Shown in pieces: positions 12,722-23,438 of a stretch of 64,000 nt of DNA. The translations under genes were made by a program, and so were the position numbers. The notes under the pieces were generated by a model, which saw only the letters and a list, made by a program, of their open reading frames with translations, was not told the origin of the DNA and searched no databases. Positions within the stretch are counted from its first letter, which is position 1. Each line of letters starts with the position of its first letter. This stretch comes from Liolophura sinensis (lineage: Eukaryota > Mollusca > Polyplacophora > Chitonida > Chitonidae): the NCBI RefSeq assembly GCF_032854445.1, contig NC_088299.1:12269608-12333607 (forward strand), in the 5' to 3' direction.

Positions 12722-14780
12722 CCTGTTTTGGCATATCAACTTCAGTTCTTCACATGATATTAATCTGATTAAAAATTAAGTTGTTCTTCAACACAGCTTG
12801 GCTAATCACATTGTCAGATTTCAAACTCCTCCATCAAACATGACATGGAATCCTGACACAATGGCTGGCCATCTCAAACATTGACATCTGTAAGTTGACA
12901 ATTAATTACACGCACTTTGACATTTGGCTGCACTGAAGATCTAATTGAAATCTGTAAAGAAGCATTACTTGGACAAGATGAAAAGCATTTGCAGGTTTGT
13001 GACGTAGGCCAACATTGATGCCATACGTCAAACATTTTAGTTGCGTAACATTACTAACAAGAGAACAAATATGCTTTCCATGTAACTTTTAATTCATTTA
13101 TTAATTCTACACCAGATCTGTTTCCAACTGGAACTACTTTAACCTATCCAACACGGCAAGAATATGTATCAGCCACGGTGCTGCAGCAGTACAACGTACA
13201 GACAGGTGTATTTGCCAATCATGGAGTCCTTACCATGTCACGGTCCTGAATCGAAGTTAATATTGCTTTAACACAGTGCGTGGATTATCGCTGCCCGTTT
13301 CATGGAAAACCTTTCATAACTTGCGCCGGGCTGTATTGGCGAGTGGGTACGTTGTGTTTTCCTTGTTCACCTTACCCCTCTGCTTCTTTTCCCCTCTGCA
13401 CATGCTGTCTGTCATCAAAGATTTCGTCTGCATAAATAAACTCGCCTCCAAACATAGAAGAGTTCCAGTGTTTAAACGACACGTCTCCTTACAAACATAC
13501 GGAAACTGTGGGCATCTAAGTACACCAGGTAAGCCACAATGTGAAAAGGAGTGGTTCTCATCTGTAAAAGTTAGGATGGACAGTGAATTTACCAATATAA
13601 TTACCCCAAAACATCAGCATTTCCAAACAGTGAACGATACCAGCTGGACCCTGTTGAGCAACAACAACAGCCGTACCCCGTGTAATAACAGGTTGAAATA
13701 TTTTGGTTCCGTTTGGGGAAAATCTTGGGATACTTTGCCCTAAACTTATGTTTAGTCTTTCAGCTGCCGTTAGTCTCTTAGACTCGTGTTAATGTATGGC
13801 CTCGAGACTAAGAAGATAGTTATATCGAGGTGTTGAAAACTGGTCACTGGTCAATCTGTTGGCCTAATAAATTAGACCGTGTATGCCAACGATACAAGGT
13901 CTAACAGAGGCCCATTCCCAAAACGCTGGGTATTTTCCTATTAACACTTAGAACCTCCATAACGTTTCCTACCAGGCATTTTCTCCATTAATGATCTTTA
14001 GTCGAGGGGATCGCACTGTTATTGGACCACAGTGGGCTCTGATTGTGATCAGGTCGTGAACAGCCATCAACATTGCAAAAGGTCTCCAGCAGAGAATGCA
14101 TGGCAAATTAAGCATCGAGAAGGCAAGCATGGTTGCCTGTTCAAAATTTGCCGCTTTTCAACCTAATTATGAGTGATTTGAGCAGGACAAAAGAGAGACA
14201 ATGATGGACTCAGTGTTGTGATGAATGTCAGAATTTTAAAATAGCATACTGAGTCTAGATGGACTACCAGTTTGCTACTAATGTCTCCTCGAAATTAAGC
14301 ACTCTGCCCATAACCCTGAAGATATTCCAACAATTGGTGTTATACCTCAATGAGGACTTGATGGTCATGTGTTTCCCCCGGGCTCTGTCCGGTTTCCTCC
14401 CACCATAATGTTGGCCAGCGGTGTATAAGTAAAATATTCTTGAGTGAGGCTTAAAACACCAATCAAATAAATAAATCAGGGAGGACTTTTATCTTTTACC
14501 CTAATGATTCAGGAGTTACCAGTATTCTTCAACTTGCTACTTTTGTTTAAAGTTGTCCATTTAGGTGTATACTTTGACCATTTTGATTCTTGTAATTCTC
14601 TTTTGCAGGCTGAGAAATCATCTCACACCTTGCCTTCTACATGTACTATTCCAAAACATAAGGAAAGCCATGGTGATGGTTTTTGGTTACTAATGGTTCA
14701 TGTAGTATTCATGGCCAGGTGCATTTGAAGCAACTAATAGTAACACTCAATTGACCTGTTTTGTATTTGATTTCTTTCAG
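12722..14780. promoter_or_regulatory. Divergent intergenic region between the asteroid-like gene and SLC33A1
   Basis: The two genes point away from each other, with about 2.1 kb between start codons. Noncoding first exons and both promoters must lie here. A probable acceptor for the asteroid-like start exon is visible on the minus strand just upstream of 12740 (TTTTTAATCAG), and the acceptor of the SLC33A1 start exon is at 14779-14780 (TTTCTTTCAG). The 155-codon open frame at 13276-13743 has no recognised homology. A SINE-1 fragment sits at 14371-14478. No core promoter element could be assigned. Confidence 0.4.
14371..14478 (+). repeat. SINE-1 copy, 3' fragment
   Basis: Contains CCCCCGGGCTCTGTCCGGTT, CCACCATAATG, TATTCTTGAGTGAGG and ACACCAATCAAATAAATAAA at the 3' end. 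Confidence 0.85.
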
Positions 14781-14884
14781 ACATTGCATATCTCTTGCTG
14801 AAGAAAGTGGATTACAGCTGGCTATGGTTTAACTGGTGTTCAGCTTTTGCTATTTCAAACCTCACTCGTGTCGTCTGAGGAATC

Positions 14885-16811
14885 ATGGGAAAGGATGAGC
14901 GTGATGGCTCGTCTCGTCAGCGGAAGACTACCAGACTAGTAGAAACAGCAGAATTTATTACCGATAGCACTTTCTCTCAAATCACATTGGATGCTGGTGA
15001 CAGTGGAAGTTGGCAAAAGAAAAGCAAGTCCAAACATACAGAAGGTATTGAGGAGAAAATGGATCTAACTGGAGACAGAACCAGTGTTGCTCTCCTGATG
15101 TTCCTCTATATTTTACAGGGTATTCCCCTTGGCTTAGCAGGAAGCATTCCAATGGTCCTGCAGAGTCGGAGAATCAGTTACAAAGAGCAGGCCCTTTTCA
15201 GTTTTGTTTACTGGCCATTCAGCATCAAGCTGTTGTGGGCACCAATAGTGGATGCGGTGTATGTGGAACGATTTGGCCGCAGGAAGTCCTGGCTTGTTCC
15301 CACGCAGTACCTGATAGGGCTCTTCATGATTGTGCTCTCAGGTTACATTCCCATGTTGCTTGGAGAAACGGACCAAAATGCCAAGGTGGATATCCTGACG
15401 TTGACCATAGTTTTTTTTATGCTGAACTTCCTGGCTGCTACTCAGGATATTGCCGTGGACGGATGGGCCTTAACCATGCTCTCAAGGTTAGTATAAATCC
15501 TTCTGAACAAGTTACAGCTTAAATAAGGCATCTCTCATGTTTCCAAAAGAATCTTATTTCCTCAGTAGCTGTTAACATTTTAAAGAAAAGACAACACTAG
15601 ACCAAATATATATGTATTCATAAAGTGGATTGAAAAGCAGAACATTTTGTTTTTGTCATGTAGCGCAAAACCGAGATATCACAGTTCAAGGTAAGTAAAG
15701 TGGCAAAACACTTTGAGACAGTTGAAAGCGCTGCCATGTTATCAATTTTAACCAATCAGACATAAGTTATCTCTATAACCCGAGGACGCAGCTATTTCCA
15801 CTTACATCACCTGAACCCTGTTTTGCTTTTTAACTATATGACTGTGTGGTACAGGTGACACAACATCGTGCTTCTGATTAAAAGTTGGTTTATAGAGTTA
15901 CCAAGCATCTGTGGCCGTTTGGATCTGTTTCCACCCATCATGCTCATCTTCCAAAGTAAACTGCAGTTGATACAGTTCATACAGTATTCATATAGTTGTC
16001 TTTTCTTTTAATGTATATAGTGTCCCCGATAGCACAGTTAGTAGAGCATCTGCTTCGGGAATGATAGAGCCAGGATCAATCCTGGGTCAAGTCATACCTA
16101 CGTAAGACCTGGTTGACCGGTATTAGTATATTGGCGGCTTATTTGCCTCCGTAAGACGTTTCAGTGAAGCAGCACTAGATGAAATAGCTGTGGAAATCTG
16201 TCCTGCAACAAGGAGGCACATTACATGCAATGGGGAAGGTCTGCCAGCAACCTGCAGTAGATCATGGGTTTCCCCCAGGCTCTGGCATTGTCCTTTCACA
16301 ATAATGCTGGCCGCCGTCGTAAAAGTGAAACGTTCTTGAGTACACGAAGAATACCAATCAGAATAAGAAATCGAAATAAAAACTGATAGAATAAAGCAAC
16401 CAATTTTTTGATATACATGTATACAAGCAGCTATCATAAATATGCTTCCGTTTTCTGATGCAGGCGCAATATTGGCTGGGCCTCTACATGTAACACTGTG
16501 GGACAGACAGCTGGCTACTTTCTGGGTAATGTCCTCTTCTTGGCCTTGGAGTCGGCAGATTTCTGTAACAAATACCTCCGTTCTGTCCCAGAGAAAGAAG
16601 GGCTTGTCACTTTGGCAGGTATGGTCTTCATTATGGTGAACTTCCACTTTGCCATTTTATTTGTTGCACTTCCAGGTGTAAAGCTGTTGTTCACTTCCTA
16701 GTCAAGACTTTACATTTGATGGGAATCTGATTCTAAACACACACAAAACTGGAATTCAATCAGATACACATAAACAAATCACTTTCAGACTCATATTTTT
16801 ATAACAATAGC

Positions 16812-16889
<78 letters not shown>

Positions 16890-19800
16890 TATTTCATGTC
16901 ATTAAAGTTCTAATCATTCTACTCCCAAAACACACTTTTTATTTTCATAAGAAGTTCACTGAGAGCAACTGCTTTGTGATTCAAGATTTGGACTAGAATC
17001 TTGGACTAGATTTCTCCCCACAAATTGAATCAAAGGGAATACATTAAGATTTTTGAAGAAAATAAAGGCCTGTTAGGAATGTTCAGAAGTTTTTCTTCAT
17101 GTTCACGATGACATAAAAAACAGATTGACAGAGGCATTACTTATGGATGACAATTCCTGGATTTAATGTGTTGGTGACGTTTCGATGTAGGTTCTTACAT
17201 CGTTATCAAACTATATGATAACGATATGGTTTGATTACGATGTAAGAACCTACATCAAAACGTCACCAACACATTAAATCCAGGAATTGTCATCCATAAG
17301 TAATGCCTCTGTCAATCTATACCATCCCAATTCCTAAATGCCTATGAAAGAAGACATGAAAAACAGTTAAGGAGAGTTACTTTTACTGATAAAGCGACAG
17401 GAAAAAAATCATTACATGTTTAATTCTTGAATATGGCATAAATCATTAATCTTGTATGGAAGAAAAAAATTCAGCTAATCCCACTGTTTCAGGTTTCTTG
17501 TATTTCTGGGGTGTCGTGTTCTTTGTCACGACCACCTTGGTGTGTTTCCTGAAGCGTGAGAAACGTGACCCAGAAGTCGACCCAGAGGCGGGGATTGTCA
17601 GCACCTATTATCAGCTGTGGGACGTGGTGCGACTCCCAGCAGTCATGTCCTACGCATTCATCATCCTCACAGCTAAGGTACCATGGAGAAGTCCTCCTCA
17701 TTAGCATTGCAGCTTGAAATTAGACATCAGGGATTCACACATGTCCATTTTAGACCCTGTTATTCAGTGGTAAAATTCAATTAAAAACTGAAAATTGGGG
17801 TAAAAAAAAAATCAGTTTTGTGTTTTTCTGGTACAAATACTTGGATAAGAACTGAATTGTATTCCAAAATATATGTGTAGCGATGAGTGGTCAACTTCAA
17901 GCAGCATCGTAAGCATTCATGACAAACCCTAGTGGTCATGAGTGTGTTGGCTGTAATTTTATTAAAACTGGGCTTTAACTATGTTGAAACTATGGTGATA
18001 AGGTTTAGTGGGTGTAAAACAAAGTGGGAATCTTCGGTATTAGATCAATCTTCGGTATGCCAGGAAAGCAAGGAAAAAGAAAGTAGACACATACTCGCTT
18101 TGGTACACACTATCCCATTGTCTGTGAGTCTCCTGTTGACCAGTGAGTGAACATTTAACAAATTATGAACTGTATACAACAACGCAATGGGCGTTTGACA
18201 AGTAGGCAATGTTAGGGGTTTCTGACCAGCTACAGAGGACGATTAAACCGAAAACATTCCAAAACTAGTTGTGTTGCTTGACTGCATTAATGATTGGCTC
18301 CGATATTTTATTGAATTTATATATTTTATGTTGAACTGCTCAAAAGGTGACAAGTCACTTTGCCAGTTGATTAGAAGTACTCAGTCAACAGTCAAAGGCC
18401 AGTGGGAAAACAAGGTCTCTTTGAATACTGCTCGCAGTAGGTGCGAATGTCATCTTCTTATATAGTGATAATCCATCCCCCGTTGTTTTAATCTCTGATC
18501 CAGATTACAAGGATTATTGACACCGCAGGAAACGAAAGAGGATTATAGCCACTCTTGATAATACCTGTATGACTAGCTTGAGTATTTTCAGCCATATTAT
18601 TACTCGGAATGTTGGAGACATTTTTTTTGTCAGTATTTCTTTGATTAAATACGTGAGAATTAATTCCCACGAACCCATCTTTAAATTAAATCGGCGAAAA
18701 ATTCCAGCGGATAATAAATGTTTCACAGAATATACTTCTGATCAGAATAAGCCGTGGTTGTAGGCCTAGGCCAAGGCCCTACATATGTTTATTTTGTATG
18801 TAATATTTGTTAGTTCCTATCTTTCTTCTAATATTTATAACAACCAACAACTTAACATGCATGGTTTATAACTCTTTCATTATATATCTCTGACCAGGAT
18901 AAGCCTTATCTCTGTATTTTGCACATGTTAGCTTTTAATATTATGTTTGTTAGTTCCTTTTGTTTTCTTTAATACAACAACCAACAACTGAACATACATC
19001 TCCATGGTTTATAACTGTTTTAGTGTGCAATGGATATCTCAGATGAGGACAGTATACTTGTAAAAGTATCAGAATAAGGAAAATTAATTTATGTATCAAC
19101 TATAAAACAATGAACCTCAAATGAAATTAAACTTTCTCTCTCTCAACTCAAGTTTGAGTTTCCGGTTGTAAAAATTCGGGAAAATTTTTCACCATGAGAA
19201 TTCAGCACATTAGAAAAGTCTGACCCAATTTAGAAACGTTATTTAAAAACGTGTAATATTGTTTTTTATGTGTGAAAAACTTCATATCATTTAATGAAGT
19301 ATTTCATGTCACATACCAGCATATTGATAGACCCATATATGTAGTCTTTTTTAAGATGTCCAGAAGTCAGTCAGACTAGCTATCCAATGTAATTATATTA
19401 TGTTGCAGATCGGCTTTGCAGCAGCTGATTCCCTGACAAGTTTGAAGTTGATCGAGGCTGGCCTGCCGAAAGAGAGACTGGCCCTGTTTGCTGTTCCCAT
19501 GGTGCCTGTTCAAATCGCCCTGCCCTTAATCATCAGTAAATTCACCACAGGTCCGCGACCAATGAATGTTTGGCTGGGAGCCTTCCCTGTCAGGTACGAT
19601 TGATATATTTTTTAAACAATATTTTATTCAAATAAATGAACAGAATTGACAAAGAGGCAGAGCCTATATACATGTCTTTGCACATACTGTACATGTAGGT
19701 ACAAGTGAATGCTGTTGTGTCGGTGTCATTTATATATGGTTGGGTGTCTTTGCTTCTTTTCCACATGTACCTCTGAAATTTACAACCATAGCCCAATAAG

Positions 19801-22632
19801 ACAGCAAAATGAAATTCATTTTTGTATCCAGTGCATTTTTTGTTTTTTTTTTTTGTTTTTTGGCCAAAAGCAAGGGATATTAACAAGGGGTGTGTCAGCC
19901 TGTCACCATTTTGGTTTCCTTGCAACAACGCCACAAAATGTGATTCAATTTTGATCAAATGCGGTGTACATGTTCACTTTGTGGAGCCTTAGATCAACTT
20001 TGAAACCCGCCAGATCTATAAATAAGTGTTGCATATTGGACAGTTTTCTTGATTCTGATTGGTCAGTGGTTTCCATGCAACATTAGCTTCATATTTTTCG
20101 ATTTTAGTGAAATTATCTGTGCAGACTGACTTTGTGATTTTTTTAATACATCAAGCTCGAAAACCAACTTCATGAATGTATAACTTTTAAACTTTGGCAT
20201 GGGGTAACCTGTCTGAATTAGCCTGTTCAAATGTTAGTCTGACCTGCAAGTTAACATAATGGCTTGTGTCCTGGTTTGTTTCAGACTCTTCCTGGGCCTG
20301 CTCTACCTATTTGACGTGTGGTGGACATACGTCGTGCAGACAGCTCCCGGGGAGTTTCCGTGGTATTACTACGCCTTTGTGCTCTTCAGTTACGGACTAC
20401 ATCAGGTACGGGACAGTTCACATAGCACTGCTGAGTAATGATAAATCTTGAAAATGGTGCCAATCAAATATATTTGTGATATAGGAAACAAGTGTCTGAT
20501 TTGTCAGTAAAATTCATGAATGTCCAGAGAATCATTAATGATACCAGAAAAAAACGTGGTAGCACTTATTCAAATTGTCTCCCCTGTTTTCCTGTAGGTG
20601 GCAGTGTACTGCATGTTTGTGGCTCAGATGGCGTTCCACGCCAAAGTCAGTGACCCTGCTATAGGAGGAACATACATGACACTTCTGAATACTATGGCCA
20701 ACTTGGGTATGTACTTTGTGTAATATGTCACCCAGAAATTGTACCTCTTTACATACATGCAGACAGACATTTCTCCACTGTTCTTTGGACCTTGGTCATT
20801 TGACAGGAGGTATAGGGTCTTTCAACAAAAAGTCCAATGTGTTTTAAGTTTATTGGAGATCACTTACCTTCCATACATTTGACATACACATCAACCTGGC
20901 TCTGCAGGTACAAAGCTCTGCGTGGGAAAGTTTGTCAGTTACGTTCCTGAGGCCACTGCTTTACTCCGAGAACCCCATTTATGTGGAATTCCACCCAAAA
21001 ACTGCTGTGGCAAAAGTGAAATATTCACATCAGCAAATTCTGGCATATGTACTTATATTTACATACTTTTAGTGTTATGTGTCTGATTATCTATATGTAA
21101 CTGTCCTATTTTATTTCAACGTGGGAAATTTTGCCAGCAACCTGATGTTGACTGGTCATGGGTTTCACCCCAGCTCTGCCCGCTTTCTTCCCACCATAAT
21201 TCTGGGCACTGTCGTATAAGGGAACTATTCTTGACATGATTGAGTACACTGTAAAACATCAATAAACAAATAAATAAATAAATAAGTAAATCTCAAAGAG
21301 ACATGTTCATACCACAAGAGATTTTCAGAATTGTGAATAGTGGCAGTTCATAATGTAAAGTTTTGTGGTACAAAGAAATTTTTTTTCCTATAGTGAAAAT
21401 CAACATCAAAATGAATGTGGACATGAAAACCACAAAAAATGTGAAGAGAATAATATTTTCTCATCTAATTCTCAGAACATTTTGTTTTGTTCCTAAGACA
21501 CAATTGGTTGTATTTTGTTATCCTGCAGGTGGGAACTGGCCAGGTACGTTAGCTTTGTGGATGGTGGATGGATTGACCACAAAGACCTGTGTTGGTGGAG
21601 CAGGGGATTGTGCCACATCCAGTGATGTGAAGGTCAGTTGTAGCACCAGTGTCACACTCTGTGGAATACATTGTCAAGGTGTACACAGTACTGAGTCTCC
21701 AGCTTCTTTACTTCTCTTTTCTGTCTGGGGTACTGTTAAAGTATCATTATTTGTTACAGTGCCTTCGATCTTTTGTTGAATTCACACGGGCTGTCATACA
21801 CTTATTGCCTGTCACACTGCCTATCATGCCACTTCAGTCTTGTCACAGTATGTTTCACACTACTTGTGCCCCACGGGGCTCCGTGGCCATTGGGGTTAGC
21901 ATGCCAGCGAGGCATAAAACAGCAATCAAACAAACAAATCAATAAATAACTTGTGCCTCACTAATTGTCAAACTGCTGTGTTACACTGCTTGTATTATGT
22001 CACACTGCCTGTCATATTTCTTATCATACTGCCTGTGCTGCACTGATTATCACACTGATTATCACACAGCTTGTGCTACACTGATTATCACACAGCTTGT
22101 GCTGAACTGATTATCACACAGCTTGTGCTGCACTGATTATCACACTGCTTGTGCTGCATTGATTATCACACTGCTTGTGCTGCACAGATTTTCAGACTGC
22201 TTGTCACAGTGTGGTTGACCAAGAATATTTGCATATGACTTTTGTACTGTGTTATTGTCAGTAAAATGCATGTGCTGTGTTTAGACACATCTGGACCTCT
22301 ACTGCAAATGTGACCTCAAACCATTTATTCATTGTGCTTGAAGTGTAAGTTTTGCAGACAAGGTGCTTCACACATGGTTTGGAAGTTAAGCCTTGTTTTT
22401 TTATTGTACTTTCATACAGTTAGCCTGTTCCTACATTTCATCTGTTTTGTTTTGTTCACATTTGTTTCAGCTGTGTGAAGATGCTGGAGGGAAGTGTACG
22501 ATAACTGTAGATGGTTTTTACATCGAATCTGTCATCTGCATCATTCTGGGTCTCCTCTGGTTCATGTGGCGTAAGAGGCGTATCCAGGAGCTGGACAGTC
22601 TAGAAGAAAAACACTGGAAGTGCGCCAGATGA
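14885..22632 (+). CDS. SLC33A1: Acetyl-CoA transporter SLC33A1 (AT-1), eight coding exons, 540 aa
   Basis: Exons: 14885-15486, 16464-16618, 17493-17677, 19409-19593, 20285-20405, 20598-20706, 21529-21632 and 22471-22632 (TGA). All junctions are GT-AG and the phases agree. The 540-residue product compares with 549 in human. Family hallmarks are QGIPLGLAGSIP (78-89), SWLVPTQY (135-142), ATQDIAVDGWALTMLSR closing exon 1, GQTAGYFLGNVLFLALESAD in exon 2, KVSDPAIGGTYMTLLNTMAN at the end of exon 6, and a C-terminal YIESVICIILG helix ending in HWKCAR. The serine in FSFVYW corresponds to the human residue altered in spastic paraplegia 42 and is unchanged. The protein is a multi-pass ER membrane carrier bringing cytosolic acetyl-CoA into the lumen for acetylation of glycans and proteins. 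A noncoding 5' exon is implied, because an acceptor precedes 14781. Introns hold SINEs, a (TA)n tract and a foldback element. Confidence 0.97.
15655..15960. repeat. Interspersed repeat, about 300 bp, copy 1
   Basis: It shares ordered blocks with 26215-26525: GATATCACAGTTCAA, GTAAGTAAAG, GAAAGC-CTG-CAT-TTATCAATTTT, AAGTTATCTCTATAACCC, GACACAACATCGTGCTTC, TTAAAAGTTGGTTTAT, GTTACCAAG and GGATCTGTT. It lies in intron 1 of SLC33A1. Class unknown. Confidence 0.65.
16019..16370 (+). repeat. Composite SINE: SINE-2/3-type tRNA head joined to a SINE-1 tail
   Basis: The head GATAGCACAGTTAGTAGAGC with B-box-like GGATCAATCCTGGGTCAAGT is of the SINE-2/SINE-3 type. From about 16257 onward the body is SINE-1 (CATGGGTTTCCCCCAGGCTC, CTGGCCGCCGTCGTAAAAGT, TTCTTGAGTAC, ACCAATCAGAAT). 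It ends in SLC33A1 intron 1, about 90 bases before exon 2. Confidence 0.7.
16812..16886. repeat. (TA)n microsatellite
   Basis: A nearly pure TA dinucleotide run of about 75 bases in intron 2 of SLC33A1. Confidence 0.97.
17122..17318. mobile_element. Foldback element: 81-bp arms in inverted orientation
   Basis: Arm 17122-17202 is the reverse complement of arm 17238-17318 with about one mismatch seen by eye; the loop is 35 bases. It would form a long RNA hairpin in the SLC33A1 pre-mRNA (intron 2). It is either a young MITE with very long inverted repeats or a local inverted duplication. Confidence 0.9.
21133..21286 (+). repeat. SINE-1 copy, 5'-truncated
   Basis: GCCAGCAACCTG, CATGGGTTTC, GCTCTGCCCGCTTTC, CCACCATAATTC, then a tail ending in AAACAAATAAATAAATAAAT. 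It lies in SLC33A1 intron 6. Confidence 0.85.
21878..21947 (+). repeat. SINE-1 copy with its whole body deleted
   Basis: The tRNA-like head GGCTCCGTGGCCATTGGGGT and TTAGCATGCCAGCG are followed directly by the family's last bases, CATAAAACAGCAATCAAACA. About 180 internal bases of the consensus are missing. Confidence 0.7.
21955..22215. repeat. 26-bp tandem repeat
   Basis: Diverged copies of TTATCACACTGCTTGTGCTG plus CACTGA, in the last intron of SLC33A1. Confidence 0.8.
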
Positions 22633-23230
22633 CGTCGTGTCGGTTTTAGTCAGCTCGTCTAGTACCACATCCAGAAACAACATCGGAAATCATAATCTGC
22701 CTTCTGTTATTGTTTTGTCTTCTTTTTTTTCAAAGAGCAAAATATTTTCAAAAAAAGGTTCTAGGGTCATTGCCTGAGAAGCAGAAAATCAAATTTCCAT
22801 GGCTTAAGTGTTTGTGTTAGTACACTGTGTATTTACATGCACGTATGTACAGTGTATGTTGTCCTCTAAAATTTGGGACACCTGGTCTGCTCATTTTAAC
22901 CAATATATATGTAATTCTAGCAGGAGTTTCTTTTTTCTCACATGGAGATATAAAGCCTGGTGTGTCACTTCCTTCATACCAAGGCTTTCTGATTGGCTAA
23001 TATTATCATGGTCAGAGAACCTGTCACCCTCTTAATTTTTGTGTGTGTGGTGTTTAATGAACTTCAGAACAATATGGAACACTTCGGAAAAGTCAGAAAA
23101 TGTTATATAAGGTATTGTTGAAAGGTGGATACATTGACTTTCTTTAGAAGTAATTCTAATAATGTCTAATAATTGCTATATTTTTCTTTAACATAACAGT
23201 GTGTCGCTGACTGTAGAAAGAAAGCAACTG

Positions 23231-23438
23231 TAATTCTTCAACCTTTTCGCATGTTTGCAAGGTTTTTATTTAAGCATATTCTAAGGCTTTATTCTGGGTA
23301 GGCTGATAAAATTATACTTTTTCTGATGCACTGAAATTGGCCAGTCCAACCAATGTAGTTTTGTCTCCAAAATCTGATTACAAATGTGCATTAATCGACT
23401 GAAAGTTGTGCTTTCATATGTGACAAGGTTGGGATTGA
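23231..23438 (+). mobile_element. MITE family C copy 1 (ATTCTTCAACC ends)
   Basis: Starts TAATTCTTCAACCTTTT and ends near ACAAGGTTGGGATT, roughly its inverted complement. The interior shares GCATATTCT, TTATTCTG, CTGATAAAAT-ATACTTTTT and CCA-TCCAACCA-TGTA-TTTTGTCT with copies at 44737, 45642 and 42803. Confidence 0.75.

Noticed and set aside
13276-13743. 155-codon ORF between the asteroid-like gene and SLC33A1
   Set aside because: No recognisable motif, no clear splice or Kozak support, and competing open frames on the other strand; it lies where noncoding first exons are expected.
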